Shown here: positions 11,279 through 21,934 of the stretch, one piece after another
How the letters are laid out: every line of letters starts with the position of its first letter
How positions within the stretch are numbered: the stretch's first letter is position 1
NCBI GenBank assembly: GCA_964023275.1
Contig: OZ029916.1
Span: forward strand, 47,507,249 to 47,571,248
DNA length: 64,000 nt
Source: Norana najaformis
Lineage: Eukaryota; Annelida; Clitellata; Crassiclitellata; Hormogastridae
Direction: 5' to 3'
The notes under the pieces: model-generated
What the model saw: the letters and a program-made list of their open reading frames with translations, nothing else
What the model was told of the DNA's origin: nothing
Databases searched by the model: none
Translations under genes and position numbers: made by a program

Positions 11279-14200
11279 ATGAGAGTTACTGCTGCGCTAC
11301 TATTGTTCGTCGTCTTCTCTATGTTTCATGAATACGGGGATTCACTTCAATTCGATATAGACCGAATCGGGTAAGAAAAATCCTCCGACAACAGCATGCA
11401 CCCTCTCAGCTGTCGCTATATGACATTTAGATCATTGATTACCGACAAGTATTTGATAGTCATGCATCAGACTTCTCTTTCTATTACATCTAATGTATTT
11501 CATTCAACACTGAAATCTCACCTTTTCAGAAAATCCCACCCTTATCTATCGAATCCGCTGTCATTCCATTTCTCTCAGCTTAAAGACAACTTACCATAAC
11601 AGCTCCTCTCTCCCTTCTCTCTGGCCTTTTTTCAACCGGACTTAGTTCTTGACTTGACATCTTTGGGCAACCACGCTGACTTGACCCAACGCTAGCGAAT
11701 ACCTTTTGCATAGCGCTTTAGAAACTTCGCTTTTACGGTTACAATTGCGATTACATGCATGCATACAGACATAAAAAACATTGTTGGATAATTTGATTCA
11801 ATGGACCTTACATTATTGTAAAACTAAACTTGTGAATCTCTCAAGCATTGACTACCAATATAGGGGAAACATGTGTAATTTGCACCCCCAAAAAATATGT
11901 GCTTTTAAAAGGGTAAAGAATTCGCCGAGTGCCAAGAAAAATTGGCACAAACATATCCACACAGCCTAGAATAATATGTAACGAAGCAATAGTTGTACGT
12001 CTTATAGAAAATGTAAAAATGTAAGAAATGTGTTTTTAAAAAAGTGGTCCAATTTGCACGACTGTCGTGTAAATTGAGCCTTTATGGTTCGTTTACAACG
12101 TTTAACATAAGTAAGCTAAAAATGGTAGGATATTTTTCTTCAAGATCAATAATGCTTAATATATATCTTTTGAAGCACAAATATGGGCTTAGCTGTTGTT
12201 ATAACTTGTAACACTGTTAAACTCTCTTAAGAAATATCTCTTGACCTACTAGAAAGTGTCAACTTTTCGAAATGCCCACAGAAATGACTTAAAACCTTCA
12301 TATAAGTCTAAGCAGACTTAGCTAACTAAACTAAGTGCACTGGTAGCTAAACTGATGCAGAAAATAAACTTGGAAAGTCTTAACTTGTGAATTTTTGCTG
12401 TGTCTTCTTGAATGTCTTTAAATTATCACAAAATTCTAAACAAACTTAACTCTCATGGAAAGTCTCAAAAACTTTCAGCGCCATTAGCTTTAAATGCAAA
12501 TGTCACAATAATAATATTCAGAATTTGTCAAATCAGCACGATTCTCCGCCCCAATCATTCACAGCGTTTACATTGGATCCAGTTTTCATTGTTATCATGA
12601 CCACAGATAATACAATTGTATTTCTCCGATTAAACTCAAGGCAACCCTTGCCTCCCTTGTTTGTCCTTGGACGTGTGCATCTTCTCTGTAGTTTCGTTTT
12701 TGTTCTTTGACCTGGGGCTACAGCTTTTCCTTTCGCAATCAGGTGTCAATCTGATTGAGTTCTTTGTGCGTTCTTTGAAATGCACTTGTGGTTTTCCTCA
12801 TAATTCATTGCCTGTTTAAGTTGCCTTAGAGTTTTCTTTTATATTTTGGATTCTAAAAGAGCTCTCTTGTATGGTGACGCTGTCAGCACAGTTGCACATA
12901 AACTTGGTCTTTTCCTGGTTTTTGCCTTGTCATCATAAACGTTTTTGGGTAATGGGCTGATGTCACAAACACCTATTCCATTTCCAGCTACAAATTTTTC
13001 AAGAAGGTTACACATTTAGGCCTATATACTTTAGTTCTGTTGAACCCGGCGGCTCTTTCAAGAAAGGTTGGTTCTGCCGTACGCAGAGTTATACTTGGGC
13101 GGCGCTTTAGAATACCCATCAAAAATTCTTCCCCAGCCATTCTCTTTGCCGAAATTAAATCGAGTTGGAATCTTATTGACTTCTGCAATTTGGAATGCTA
13201 GTTTCCTTAATAAAGTAGTGTTCATCCCATAAAATCGCTCTTCTATTGAAAGAATATGCTGCTCAAGTTCTTCTTTAACATCCACTGGTAAATCGAATGG
13301 CCTCCCAAAAACATTTTTGAGATCTTACTGCCGACTTATTTTTTCCATCAAGCCTCTGTTTTAGCGTTCATTTTGGCACTCTAAACTCTCTTGCAACTTT
13401 ATTTAACCCATATCCTTTATATCTTAGAGTATCAATAGCAATTGCCATAGAACTTTCTGTCCACTTTCCATACTTTCCTTTTGCTAATCGATCTGAACTC
13501 TACTGGCATTTTACTTGGAAACGTGTATCCTATATACTAACCAAAACAATCATGTTTTAGTATGGACATTTATAAACCATGATTTTATGACAGCAACATA
13601 AGACAAGTGACCATTTCTGTGGAACTTACCACTTATTATATGTGGTAAAATTTACACAATAGTTTGTGTAAAATGGACCGCAGTCCATTTTAAACACCAG
13701 CATGTGGTTCATTTTACACGAATGCCAATAGTATGCAAATATTTTAAATGGGCGTATGTGACTTGACACTTGCAAGGGCCAACGCATATGAATAACAGGA
13801 CTTTAAAAAGCACTTTCGCAGGGCCATCTCCATTTAGCTGCCTAATACTGAAAAGTACGCATATCTGACATGAAAGGGACACTGCTTCATTACATCATTG
13901 AGCACAATTTTACTTAAAGCGACGACATACTAAAACTAAAACTCTTGTAGTCTTGTCGTTTTCCGTGCAAATAAATAATGCAACTGCGCATGCGTTCGCG
14001 GCTTCAGCTGATTCTCTTCTCTGCTGATTTCGCTATAATACGAAAGTTCAATTTACACGGTGGTCCAAATGACATAAGTTTCCCCTATTACAAGTTATAT
14101 TAAAACGTTTGAATTTAAACAGAATCTTTATTGATCAGCATAGTTTCTATTCAGTCAGCAAAGCTGCTAAACGACGAGACAAGTGATTATGCAATTTTAT

Positions 14201-14535
14201 TGCTTTGTTAACAACACTCTAGGTTCGAAAGCAAATTATATAACTCCAACCTTGAAAGACCTGTCAAAGAGAATCTTTACCACCCTGACCTTGGACAACG
14301 TACCAAAGAGAATCTTTATGACTCCAACCTTGGAAAACACCCTCCCACGAATCCATACAACTCGGAAGTGGAAAACCGCACCAAAATAAAACCTTTCAAA
14401 GACAGAAACGACCCCAGCCTTAAACTGGTAAACCACGTGAACGGGAAACGCAGCCAGAGGAAAGTGTTTAGCCCGGACCTTGCAAAACACACTCTATGGC
14501 ACGGTCACGGATACCGTAATGGTGTCGGGATTTAG
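11279..14535 (+). CDS. Secreted repeat-peptide precursor, copy 2 (spliced, 134 aa)
   Basis: Coding exons 11279-11370 and 14223-14535 join in phase. The signal peptide is MRVTAALLLFVVFSMFHEYG. Exon 2 encodes KLYNSNLERP, ENLYHPDLGQR, ENLYDSNLGKH, NPYNSEVENR, then a linker with NGKR and VFSPDLAKH, and ends GYRNGVGI. It carries one more ENLY repeat than the other copies. As in copy 1, most Gly-Lys-Arg sites are eroded (GQR, GKH), with one GKR left. The intron between the exons contains an A-family LINE end and a 2.2-kb pogo-like transposon. The frame is open throughout, so the copy may still make a secreted protein, but multipeptide processing looks impaired compared with copies 3-5. Confidence 0.6.
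11490..11765 (+). repeat. LINE 3' end, family A
   Basis: Readable LINE C-terminal remnant FHSTLKSHLFRKSH is followed by the family tail and GATTACATGCATG. Homologous to the copy at 975-1255 in intron 2 of copy 1. Confidence 0.6.
11863..14085 (-). mobile_element. pogo/Tigger-like DNA transposon, degenerate
   Basis: Terminal inverted repeats begin GGGGAAAC at 11863 and end GTTTCCCC at 14085, with matching inner bases (ATTTG, ACC). The flanks are TA on both sides (11861-11862 and 14086-14087). The empty site is visible in copy 1 near 1357. The minus strand encodes a broken pogo-type transposase: an HTH segment (KWTESSMAIAIDTLRYKG, near 13400-13500, with an internal stop), a CENP-B-like region (EELEQHILSIEERFYGMN, 13200-13285), then a frameshift into ILKRRPSITLRTAE (near 13100). 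A C-terminal zinc-finger remnant (CIICGHDNNENWIQC) lies near 12540-12620. The central DDE catalytic core is missing. Dead copy. Confidence 0.8.
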
Positions 14536-14799
14536 CACATATGCCTGTGTAGGATGTCTTCTTTAAGAAACAATGGAGTGTTGTATTACTTAAAACTTAA
14601 TTGAACATGCATTATTATTGAATGCTTTAATGCTCAACGTTTGCCTTTATGAAATGCCGAAATGTCGGGGTATCTTCGCATAACGGTAGTTTGTGATTCT
14701 TCATTTGAATTATTACAATTACATTACGCCGCTAAGATTCTCTCAACAACTTTGCGACATAAGAATCTTTTCATACATACACCAAAATTGAATGTTTGT

Positions 14800-14975
14800 G
14801 TGCATGCGCGCTTGTATTTGTCTACTCGCCCATGTATTTATGCATTTTCCCATGTATGTATTCATGTAAGTACGCATCTATGTTTGTATGTTAGTATGCA
14901 TGTATGTATGCATTTATGTGCGTATGCATGCGTGCATGTTTGCATGTATGCATGTATGTATGCGTGCATGGAAGT
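14800..14975. repeat. (TATG)n microsatellite
   Basis: Tetranucleotide block in the last intron of copy 2. CATA-type blocks follow at 15210-15310 and 15505-15570. Confidence 0.85.
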
Positions 14976-15313
14976 ATGAATTTATCTTTGATTAAAATAT
15001 AATTAAAGGAATTAAATTGCGTGTTGCCACATCGTGATGCATCATACACTTGAACGTCAGGGACCTACACTGCATGGCTCTGTTCAGTGAATTATGATTC
15101 TGGAAAGCGGATTTGCTTGGAAGCGACTGATGCATTGGCATTATGATAACGGCTCTATAGAAGCCAATAGATTGGACTGGATTCAATTACATCTCGATGC
15201 GTGCATACTTACATATATATATATATGCATATGTATGCATGCATAAATACAGACACACATACATGCTTATATACATACACACATACACCTACATACATAT
15301 ATACATGCATATA

Positions 15314-15505
15314 TAGAGTGGCACGATAGCCTATTGGAGAGTGGTCGGTTTGTAACGCGAAGAGCACGGGTTCGAGTCTCCCCTTAGACGGTTTACTGTG
15401 TAAGTACCTTGAGCAAGTCCTTTACTTACAAACGCTCAGCGCCATCGATTGAACCTCACTCATGATAAAGTGGCGTCTAATAAATGCAGAAATAATAATA
15501 ATACA
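15314..15505 (+). repeat. tRNA-derived SINE
   Basis: Pol III box A (TAGCCTATTGG, 15327-15337) and box B (GGTTCGAGTCT, 15369-15379) are spaced as in tRNA genes. An unrelated body follows, with an AATAATAATAA tail near 15490. No cloverleaf for a functional tRNA is evident. It interrupts the CATA repeat in the last intron of copy 2. Confidence 0.75.
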
Positions 15506-15620
15506 CCCTTATATACATACATGCATTCATACATACATACATGCATTGCATACATATGTACACACACATGCATGCATATCATTTTACGTTTTAATGTTAC
15601 CTACGTAACATTGCACGTAG

Positions 15621-15775
15621 CGACAGGAAGAGACGTGGGAAGATAGATGTCGTGAGTGTGAATAGCGGTACAATGTCATCTTCCGATGAAGCTTTGCATC
15701 GCACCATAGAACGGTCCTTAATTTTTTTCTCAAAGCAGAACTGGTGTATATTCAACGAGATTCAAGAAAAATAAA
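15621..15775 (+). other. Last exon (3' UTR) of peptide gene copy 2
   Basis: Homologous to 2789-2945, ending at AATAAA (15770-15775). The acceptor CAG of the other copies is mutated to CAC here (15614-15616), so splicing would have to use the next AG (GTAG, ending 15620) or fail. Confidence 0.45.
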
Positions 15776-16492
15776 CTGAATGTCTGCATGTGAATTTGAC
15801 TCTACATTTAGGTAGCGGTGACAAGGAAAATGGAAAATGGGTTAAAATTAAACCGATATTCCAGCAAAACTACAAAATTCTACTCAATACGATTAAAGAG
15901 AACCTAAATAAAGGGCCGCGTATAATTTTAATCAGGGCCGTTTTAAGGTCGTCGTAGGCCCTGGGCACTCTCGCATTCGTAGGCCCCAACTGCCAACTCT
16001 GCATTAGAGCTAAACACATTGAAAACGACTTAATGCGAGAAATGACATCTGATGACATTTTATGTGATTTTGCCGCAAAGTTAACAAACTTTAGCACAAA
16101 GCTTAATTTAAATTGTTTCAGTACAAACTTTAAGGTTATTAAATTTGTATTTCCCTTTTCTATTTTCGGGTCAATCAATAAATTTATTTTTTCAGTATCT
16201 TGACTTTCGTAGGCCCCAATAAGGTTCATAGCCCTGATTATAATTCAACTTATTGGTAATGACGACAAGGAAAAATATGCCCGAATACACTGACAACACA
16301 ACACTTATTAAAGTTCAACAGCAGACGTAGGCCTAATCCAATTCTGCTGGTCCTTAAAGCAACTTGGCTCTATATTTGTTCTTTTATGCCCATTCTGCTT
16401 AACCTACTTTAGGTTATCCGCAAATAAAAATTATCCGTTAACGTCTAGTCATGCTCAGACAGAGTTAATAATAAAATATGTTTATTCAGGCC

Positions 16493-16924
16493 ATGGTGTC
16501 ATCGTCCGTTGGTGTCGATCGCATTTTTCCTTCTACCCTGTGCCAACAGACTAAGCTTGTGTAAGTCCGTCCCGCACCAGTCTCAAAATTTCATCCAGCC
16601 ATTCTCTGTTCGGTCTACCTCTTATCCCTTCGCCATCCATCATTCCAAACACCATCTGTCTGACCATCCTGATGTTATCCATTCTGGGGACGTGTCCAAA
16701 GAGATTTAGTTTCCTTTCGATTACTTGCTGTAGGTGTTTCTTGTGCAACCCAGTCGTCTACTCAACTCAGCGTTTGTGAACTTCTTTTGCCATCTGATGT
16801 GATATTCCATCGATAGCATGTCATCTGAATTGCCTGTAATCTATCTTAGTTTTTTCCATACAGAAACACACTTAAAGCGCATTTTTTTTCATTTTTTACT
16901 TAAGATTTCTCCCCGTGAAGGGAG
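16493..16924 (-). repeat. LINE C-terminal fragment fused to U2 3' end (copy K3)
   Basis: The best-preserved copy of this tail. The minus strand reads QQVIERKLNLFGHVPRMDN, then IRGRPNREWLDEILRLV, the classic end of a non-LTR reverse transcriptase ORF. Its 5' edge abuts the U2 3' end, so U2 and LINE form a chimera repeated at four places in the window. Confidence 0.7.
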
Positions 16925-17074
16925 TGGGCCGATCACGGAGGTACTGCAATACCTGGTCAATCCGTGGAGAAACCGGAGCTAGCCTCTGCATCTTCTCCCA
17001 AGTCCGAAATCAGTTGAATTTCGATGCCCCCGAATAGGGGACGTATCAGACATTAAGCTGATAAGAACAGATAC
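16925..17074 (-). pseudogene. U2 snRNA, 3' portion (copy K3)
   Basis: Minus strand, from GTATCTGTTCTTATCAG through ATACGTCCCCTATTCGGGG to GGTATTGCAGTACCTCC. This is U2 from about nucleotide 36 to near its 3' end. Together with 18643-18693 it forms one U2 gene copy split by a LINE. The 15-bp site GATAAGAACAGATAC (17060-17074) is the target duplication. Confidence 0.85.
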
Positions 17075-18642
17075 TTTTTTATCTTTTAATAATTGTACAC
17101 AAATTTACAAATATTCTTAGCATAGTACGCAGCTCATGAGTTACCCATTTCGTTTCTAGGTGTGCATGACTGATGGTTTATTTTCCTTTTGTCTATAGGC
17201 AGAATATCTTCGTCTGAAGCCATGTTAGATTGTCGTGAACGAGCCACGGCGATTGTTCTGATATTCTGTTTATAGAGCTTTATATACATAGTCATATTTA
17301 TTTTAAGGTAGTCGCCTCCCACCTCGGCAAGAAGAGGTTTAGTCTCGCGACACCAGATCTTCGTAAATGATCCTCTATCGAGTCGTACATAGTCCGCTTG
17401 TATACGATTTTTCAATAGGTGGATAAAAAGTCGGAAAATGACTTGTTTTTGTATTTCACGCGATTTCTTTGCGTCCAAATGGCGAGCTTCAGCTCTCCAC
17501 TCAAAACGAGTAGTGTTGTATCCATTGCATTTAGATCTACGAGTTGTTGAAAGAGAACGAAGTCTGGACATAGTTTAATTGTTTTTCCTGCAATTTTCGA
17601 CATAGTTCGCTCTATCCTCTTCCACAGGGGGCGGACCTCTCTGCAGGTGAAAAAGCGGTGGATCAGTGATTCTGGTAGATTGCAGAAAGGGCAGCGATTG
17701 TGTTGAATAATGTGTAAGTGGTGCAGGTAGTCACTAATAGGAAGAACTCCGTGTGAAATTTTTCAGTTAAGTTCTCTCGCTCGGGGTGTGACCCATCGGT
17801 TTGTCACGGATTTCCACGTTTGTCGGAAGTTAACTAGAGGGTGTTTGCCCATGATTGTCGGGGGTTGTTTAACCAGTGGCTCTCAACACAGCGTAGGTGT
17901 TTTTTGCGCTGTAATCTTTTATTTGCAGCTGTGGATCGAGAGAAGCGACTTTTCTGAAGACTGTCAAGGCTTTCCTGTAGAAAGGCGACGGTTCTTCTGC
18001 GAGTGTCCGGAGATTGGAGGCGAAGGCTGGGTTGTGACTGCGAAGTTGTTGGCCTATCCAGTAGATGGCGAAGTCCAGCCACTTAAGATGGGAGGAGATT
18101 AGCAGGCGTTTGACGTGGGTGCAGATCAAAGAGTCTAGTTTTGTGCTGATATCGACGAGTCCACCGTTCGACGTGGAATCGATGGTACTTTTTCGGCTCA
18201 CGAGTTCCGTCCGGTGGCTCCAGATGAACTTAAAGACAGCTTTGTTGATGTCTTTTATTGTGTTCTCACGGAATATCGTACAGCAACCCACGCACCAGAG
18301 TTTGGAGCCGATTGCTGTACTGACCAGCGATGCTTTGGCCGTCAGCGTCAGGAGTCGTCCTCGGTACATTTTTACAGCTTTTTAAACTTTTTCAAGGATC
18401 ACTTCGTCGTTCTGCTGTTCCGAGAGTTCTCTAAAGAAACCGCCATAAATTTTAACGCAGGTTGTCCACTGAAAACCAAAGGGGAGTCCCTTCTGTTTAT
18501 CCACGGTCCCAGCCAGAGCCATTTGCATTTGTTCATGTTGATCTTGACCCCAGATGCCTTGCCATATATACGGAACCACTTCAACGTCGTCTCGATGGAT
18601 CTCTCTGATGTCACGATGATGTTTGTGTCATCAGCGTACAGG
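17075..18642 (-). mobile_element. U2-targeting non-LTR retrotransposon, 5'-truncated (Tx1 clade-like)
   Basis: Inserted within U2 and flanked by near-identical copies of the U2 target (17060-17074 GATAAGAACAGATAC; 18643-18657 GATAAGAACAGACAC). On the minus strand the remnant begins at the reverse-transcriptase active-site motif LYADD (18642-18628). It continues SERSIETTLKWF, then IFRENTIKDINKAVFKFIWS (near 18300-18240), an L1/Tx1-type C-terminal domain, and ends with an A-rich tail. Several frameshifts; inactive. The Tx1-clade family Keno is known to target U2 snRNA genes, and this copy fits that pattern. The clade call needs a phylogeny. Confidence 0.75.
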
Positions 18643-18693
18643 GATAAGAACAGACACTACACTTTGATCTTAGCCAAAAGGCCGAGAAGCGAT
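18643..18693 (-). pseudogene. U2 snRNA, 5' end (nucleotides 1 to ~50)
   Basis: Minus strand, starting at 18693: ATCGCTTCTCGGCCTTTTGG, CTAAGATC, then GTTCTTATC. This is the universally conserved 5' end of U2, including the stem I region, up to the LINE insertion point. One extra A (ATCAAAGTG) differs from the usual ATCAAGTG. It is the only U2 5' end in the window. Confidence 0.9.
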
Positions 18694-18734
18694 ACCTACG
18701 CATGTCTTCCACTCAAAACTAAAAAAGACCTACA

Positions 18735-18932
18735 TGGTTTTTGCATGTATTTATGAATGTATGTATCTATGTATGTATGTATGTGTTTATATTCGTATGT
18801 ATGTATGTATGACTGTATGTATGTATGTGAGCATTATGCAATTATGTAAGTACGTATGTATGCATATATGTATGCATGTGTGTATGTATGCATGTATGTA
18901 CGTATGTACCTATGCACGCAGGTATGCATGTA
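18735..18932. repeat. (TATG)n microsatellite
   Basis: Imperfect tetranucleotide repeat just before the start of unit 3. Confidence 0.85.
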
Positions 18933-19418
18933 GCTCTTTTTATTTCGCGTTTTAAGAGACTTATAAAGGCTTTGTAAGTTTCTTAAAAGGCGCTAAATTG
19001 GATATCTAACCGTTTAAGGTATAGTACTCTAATTTTTTAACAAAAGGCAGGTAGCGGTGCCCGCAGTCAGCCACACCCGATAGTCTGCAGTTGAACCAGT
19101 ACATTTCCATGGACAGATACATCGATTGCCGTAATTGATTATTCATAACGCGACAGTTTAATCGTCTTTCTTTGTTTATAGACCACAACAATTTATGTTT
19201 TATTTTGCACAACAAATTCATGAATACTATTCTTGCTCTTGATTACAGACTAATGACTTTTAGAAACAGAAGTCATTCTACGTTCTTACATGAAAGCTGA
19301 ACTGCACTCCAGAACAACAGAAGCAGATAAAATTTAATGAGACGTTAACGCAAATATTCAGTGAAGTGTTTAATGTCTATTTTGCATAATAAGTCCGCTT
19401 AGTTTATTAGTGGTCTTG

Positions 19419-19530
19419 TATAATAGTCGTCCTGTGATAAGGAAAGCCAATCAGTGTATATAGTCTCAGACGAAAGCTGAACACGTCTGATATACAACAT
19501 CTTTGTTCTTGTGCATTTTCGACGAAAATA
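19419..19530 (+). promoter_or_regulatory. TATA-like box and former non-coding exon 1, copy 3
   Basis: TATAATAG at 19419-19426 and the conserved CAGACGAAAGCTGAACACGT block are present. The GTAAGT donor of copies 1, 2 and 5 has become ATTAAGT near 19530. Transcription or splicing of copy 3 may differ from its sisters. Confidence 0.4.
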
Positions 19531-19890
19531 TTAAGTTTATTGTTACAATTTCTCGCATTTTACTTTGATCCACGGTGGGTATGATTTCTGAACACATGCA
19601 TGCATCTATTCCCTCTGTACACCAATGCTCAAAGGAAGTCTTGAGTCGGCACTAGCTTAATCACAAAGGTTGATGGTGAACTGGAATGCAAGAGTCTCAG
19701 TATCAAGTTCATTTTCCCTCTAGTTCTTTCACTCGAATGCAAAAATATTTTCTTTTAAGAAACGCCCAACGTAAATCTCGGTACAAAGTTCATATTACCA
19801 ACTAATAATTTCCATTCGAATGCTAAAGTATTTTCCCTTTAACCATCGTCCATTTATTCATTAATTAATTAATTCATTCATTCAGAGCAT

Positions 19891-20264
19891 TTACATACCG
19901 CCCCATAAAGTTGTATACCCAGAGGGGCTCTCAGCCCACCCACGGCGAAAAAGAATAGTTTTCAATTGCTGGTGAATGGCATATCGAACATCCCTCGCCA
20001 GAGGGAGACGTAGATTAAGAGGGAGGCCGTTACAGGTAGAGGGTCCAGCTATTGAAAAGGCGCGATGTTGCATTGTTGCACTGTGTGCGAAAGGAACAAC
20101 AGTTTCACCTCGGGCCGCGGAACGAACCCTAACCCTAACCCTCTCCTGGACCTTTACCTGAAACCGCATCCCCAACTGGCATCGCCAGACCCACATCGAG
20201 ATTTTAAATTCGATGCGCTGCGAAACCGGCAACCAGCGGAGAACATCACGCATATAATGCGACC
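19891..20264 (-). repeat. LINE C-terminal fragment (WLPVSQRIEFK type)
   Basis: The minus strand reads LRWLPVSQRIEFKISMWVW, then AFSIAGPSTCNGLPLNLRL and QQLKTILFRR. These are the conserved C-terminal blocks of CR1/L2/Jockey-type LINE proteins. Inserted upstream of peptide gene copy 3. The three AACCCT units at 20125-20142 fall inside it. Confidence 0.75.
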
Positions 20265-20465
20265 AAGTCAAACTTGGAAATGCTGCCAACAACCTTTGCA
20301 GCCGCATCGGATGGCAACAGAAATTCAAAAACGCTGAGGTGCAAAGACGAGTGGGTTGCACAAGGAACATCATGCAGTAAGTAATGGAAAGGAAACTAAA
20401 TCTCTTTGGACTCGTCCCTAAAATAAATAACACCAGGATGGGTTTCTCGCCCTGGATGGCGCAAA
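20265..20465 (+). repeat. LINE fragment (RKLNLFG type), + orientation
   Basis: Same LINE as the U2-fused fragments at 16493-16924, but on the + strand (MERKLNLFGLVPKINN near 20384-20430) and without a U2 piece. It shows that this LINE also moved independently. Confidence 0.65.
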
Positions 20466-20546
20466 GCATGACCAGTGCGCAACCCAAAGACAAACCTCTC
20501 TACCAAAGTCATATTCCCGCTAATCAATTTCCACTGGTAAACGTAA

Positions 20547-20759
20547 TTGGGCGTTTTGGTGTAGTAGTATGGTCTGTGCTTCGTAACCGGAGTGTCGCGG
20601 GTTCGAATTTGCCTCAAGCCACTGCGTAGCAACCTTGGACAAGTTGGTCACACACAATTGTCTGTGAGGAAGGCAACGGGGAACTCACTCATCCTCGGGT
20701 GGCATAAAAGCCAATGGACTTGCCTTCGGGCAGAGAACTCTTCACATCATCACCATCAT
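20547..20759 (+). repeat. tRNA-derived SINE with target duplication
   Basis: Box A-like TGGTGTAGTAGTATGG (20557-20572) and box B GGGTTCGAATTT (20599-20610). The element is bounded by direct ACGTAA repeats (20541-20546 and 20760-20765). Sister units have uninterrupted sequence here, so this 213-bp insertion is specific to unit 3. It lies in the intron just upstream of the signal-peptide exon of copy 3. Confidence 0.8.
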
Positions 20760-20834
20760 ACGTAAGTACGTTGATTTAACGTCCAACGTACCTCTGTGGT
20801 CCAAGTTCACATTTCGCCGTATTTACTGTTCCAG

Positions 20835-21934
20835 ATGAGAGTCGCTGCTGCGCTGCTGTTATTCGTCGTTTTCTCCATGTTTTCCGAAGACGTTGATACA
20901 CTTCAAACAGATCTAGACCTAGTCGGGTAAGGCAATTCCACCCACAACATCAAGCACACTCAACTATCGCTATATTACAGTTTAGTAAATAAATAAGTAA
21001 GTAAATATATTCTTTATTAACCAATAGCTAATCGCACATCGGTTTACAAGCATAAAGGAACACAAGAAAAACTTAATATACATACAACCCCTTATTAATA
21101 AAACATTTACGCGTTAAATTATCAGCAGAAGGAATAATACGATCATAGGTGTGGGGCCGTAGGGAATAACTGAGGGTTTTAACTGGCGGAGTAGCTGATG
21201 TAAGACATGGTTGGGGTTAAGTCATTGTTTATCGACCAGTATTGATAGTCATGCATACACACACTGTTGGATAATAATTTGTGATTCAATTGACCTTACA
21301 TTACTTTGAAGACGTACCGCGACGTGCAATGAACTTGACAACCACTCAACCATTGAATTTCTTTCCAAGATCTGTCTACAGAATGTTTAAATTTAAACAG
21401 AAGCAAGTTCTTAAAGGATCATCATATCGTAAACGTCGTCATAGACTAGAGAATTCTAAGGCACCCAACGAAAGCTGAGTCGTGGGAACCAGCTTATTCA
21501 CGGGCGATCAGTCAAAATAAAATTCATCGGCAAGAAGGATTCGGTTCCGGGTCAAAATCTTAGAATTAGACAGGCAGGCAGGTAGGCAGCTGCGGTGGGT
21601 AGTGTATGGAAGTATCTCTTTTTTTTAGCAAATTAAGCTGCAGGCGACGAGATAAATGATTGTGCAATTATATTGCTATGTTAACAACTATATAGGGTCT
21701 TTAACTAACATTTCAAATAGACCCGACCCTGGAAAACGTGCCAAAGAGAATCTTTATGACTTCCATCTTGGGAAACGCGCCCCCACGATTCCGTACAGCT
21801 CCGACTTCGGAAAACGCGAGAGCCTTCCGATCAAGAAGTTCAGAGCAGACCTCGGTCGAAGGTACGTGGATGGATATTCTAAGCAAATCCGGGATATAAC
21901 TTACCTGCTGTGGTTATATTACCACATTAGGTAA
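20835..21934 (+). CDS. Secreted repeat-peptide precursor, copy 3 (spliced, 101 aa)
   Basis: Coding exons 20835-20926 and 21721-21934 join in phase across a GT-AG intron. The signal peptide is MRVAAALLLFVVFSMFSEDV. Exon 2 has the cleanest prohormone pattern in the array: GPDP-GKR, AKENLYDFHL-GKR, APTIPYSSDF-GKR, ESLPIKKFRADL-GRR. A conserved 23-residue C-terminal peptide follows, rich in Tyr and Trp (YVDGYSKQIRD...). Gly followed by Lys-Arg or Arg-Arg is the standard signal for dibasic cleavage and C-terminal amidation, so three amidated peptides are predicted. Here the conserved Cys of copies 4-5 is Ser. A donor (AG/GTAACA, 21930/21931) overlaps the stop; splicing to 23267 would add one Lys and end at TGA. 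The peptide family is not recognised. Confidence 0.7.
21428..21605 (-). repeat. LINE 3' end, family A (reverse), with (GGCA)n
   Basis: Reverse-orientation family A tail (CACCCAACGAAAGCTGAGTC) ends in a short AGGCAGGCAGG run. Equivalent insertions lie at 32078-32270 and 43425-43650, all in the coding intron, so it predates the duplication of units 3-5. Confidence 0.65.

Larger units (their letters stand above)
10484..19100. repeat. Tandem segmental unit 2
   Basis: Starts with the unit signature and contains peptide gene copy 2 (11279-14535), enlarged by a pogo-like element in intron 2. The 3' part holds the K3 U2/LINE locus and a (TATG)n microsatellite at 18735-18930. Confidence 0.75.

Noticed and set aside
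15327..15379. Possible functional tRNA gene
   Set aside because: Box A and box B are present, but no plausible cloverleaf or anticodon arm could be drawn and the downstream body is SINE-like.
20125..20142. Three AACCCT units resembling a telomere repeat
   Set aside because: Only three units, lying inside a decayed LINE coding segment where flanking bases continue the LINE; no longer array nearby.
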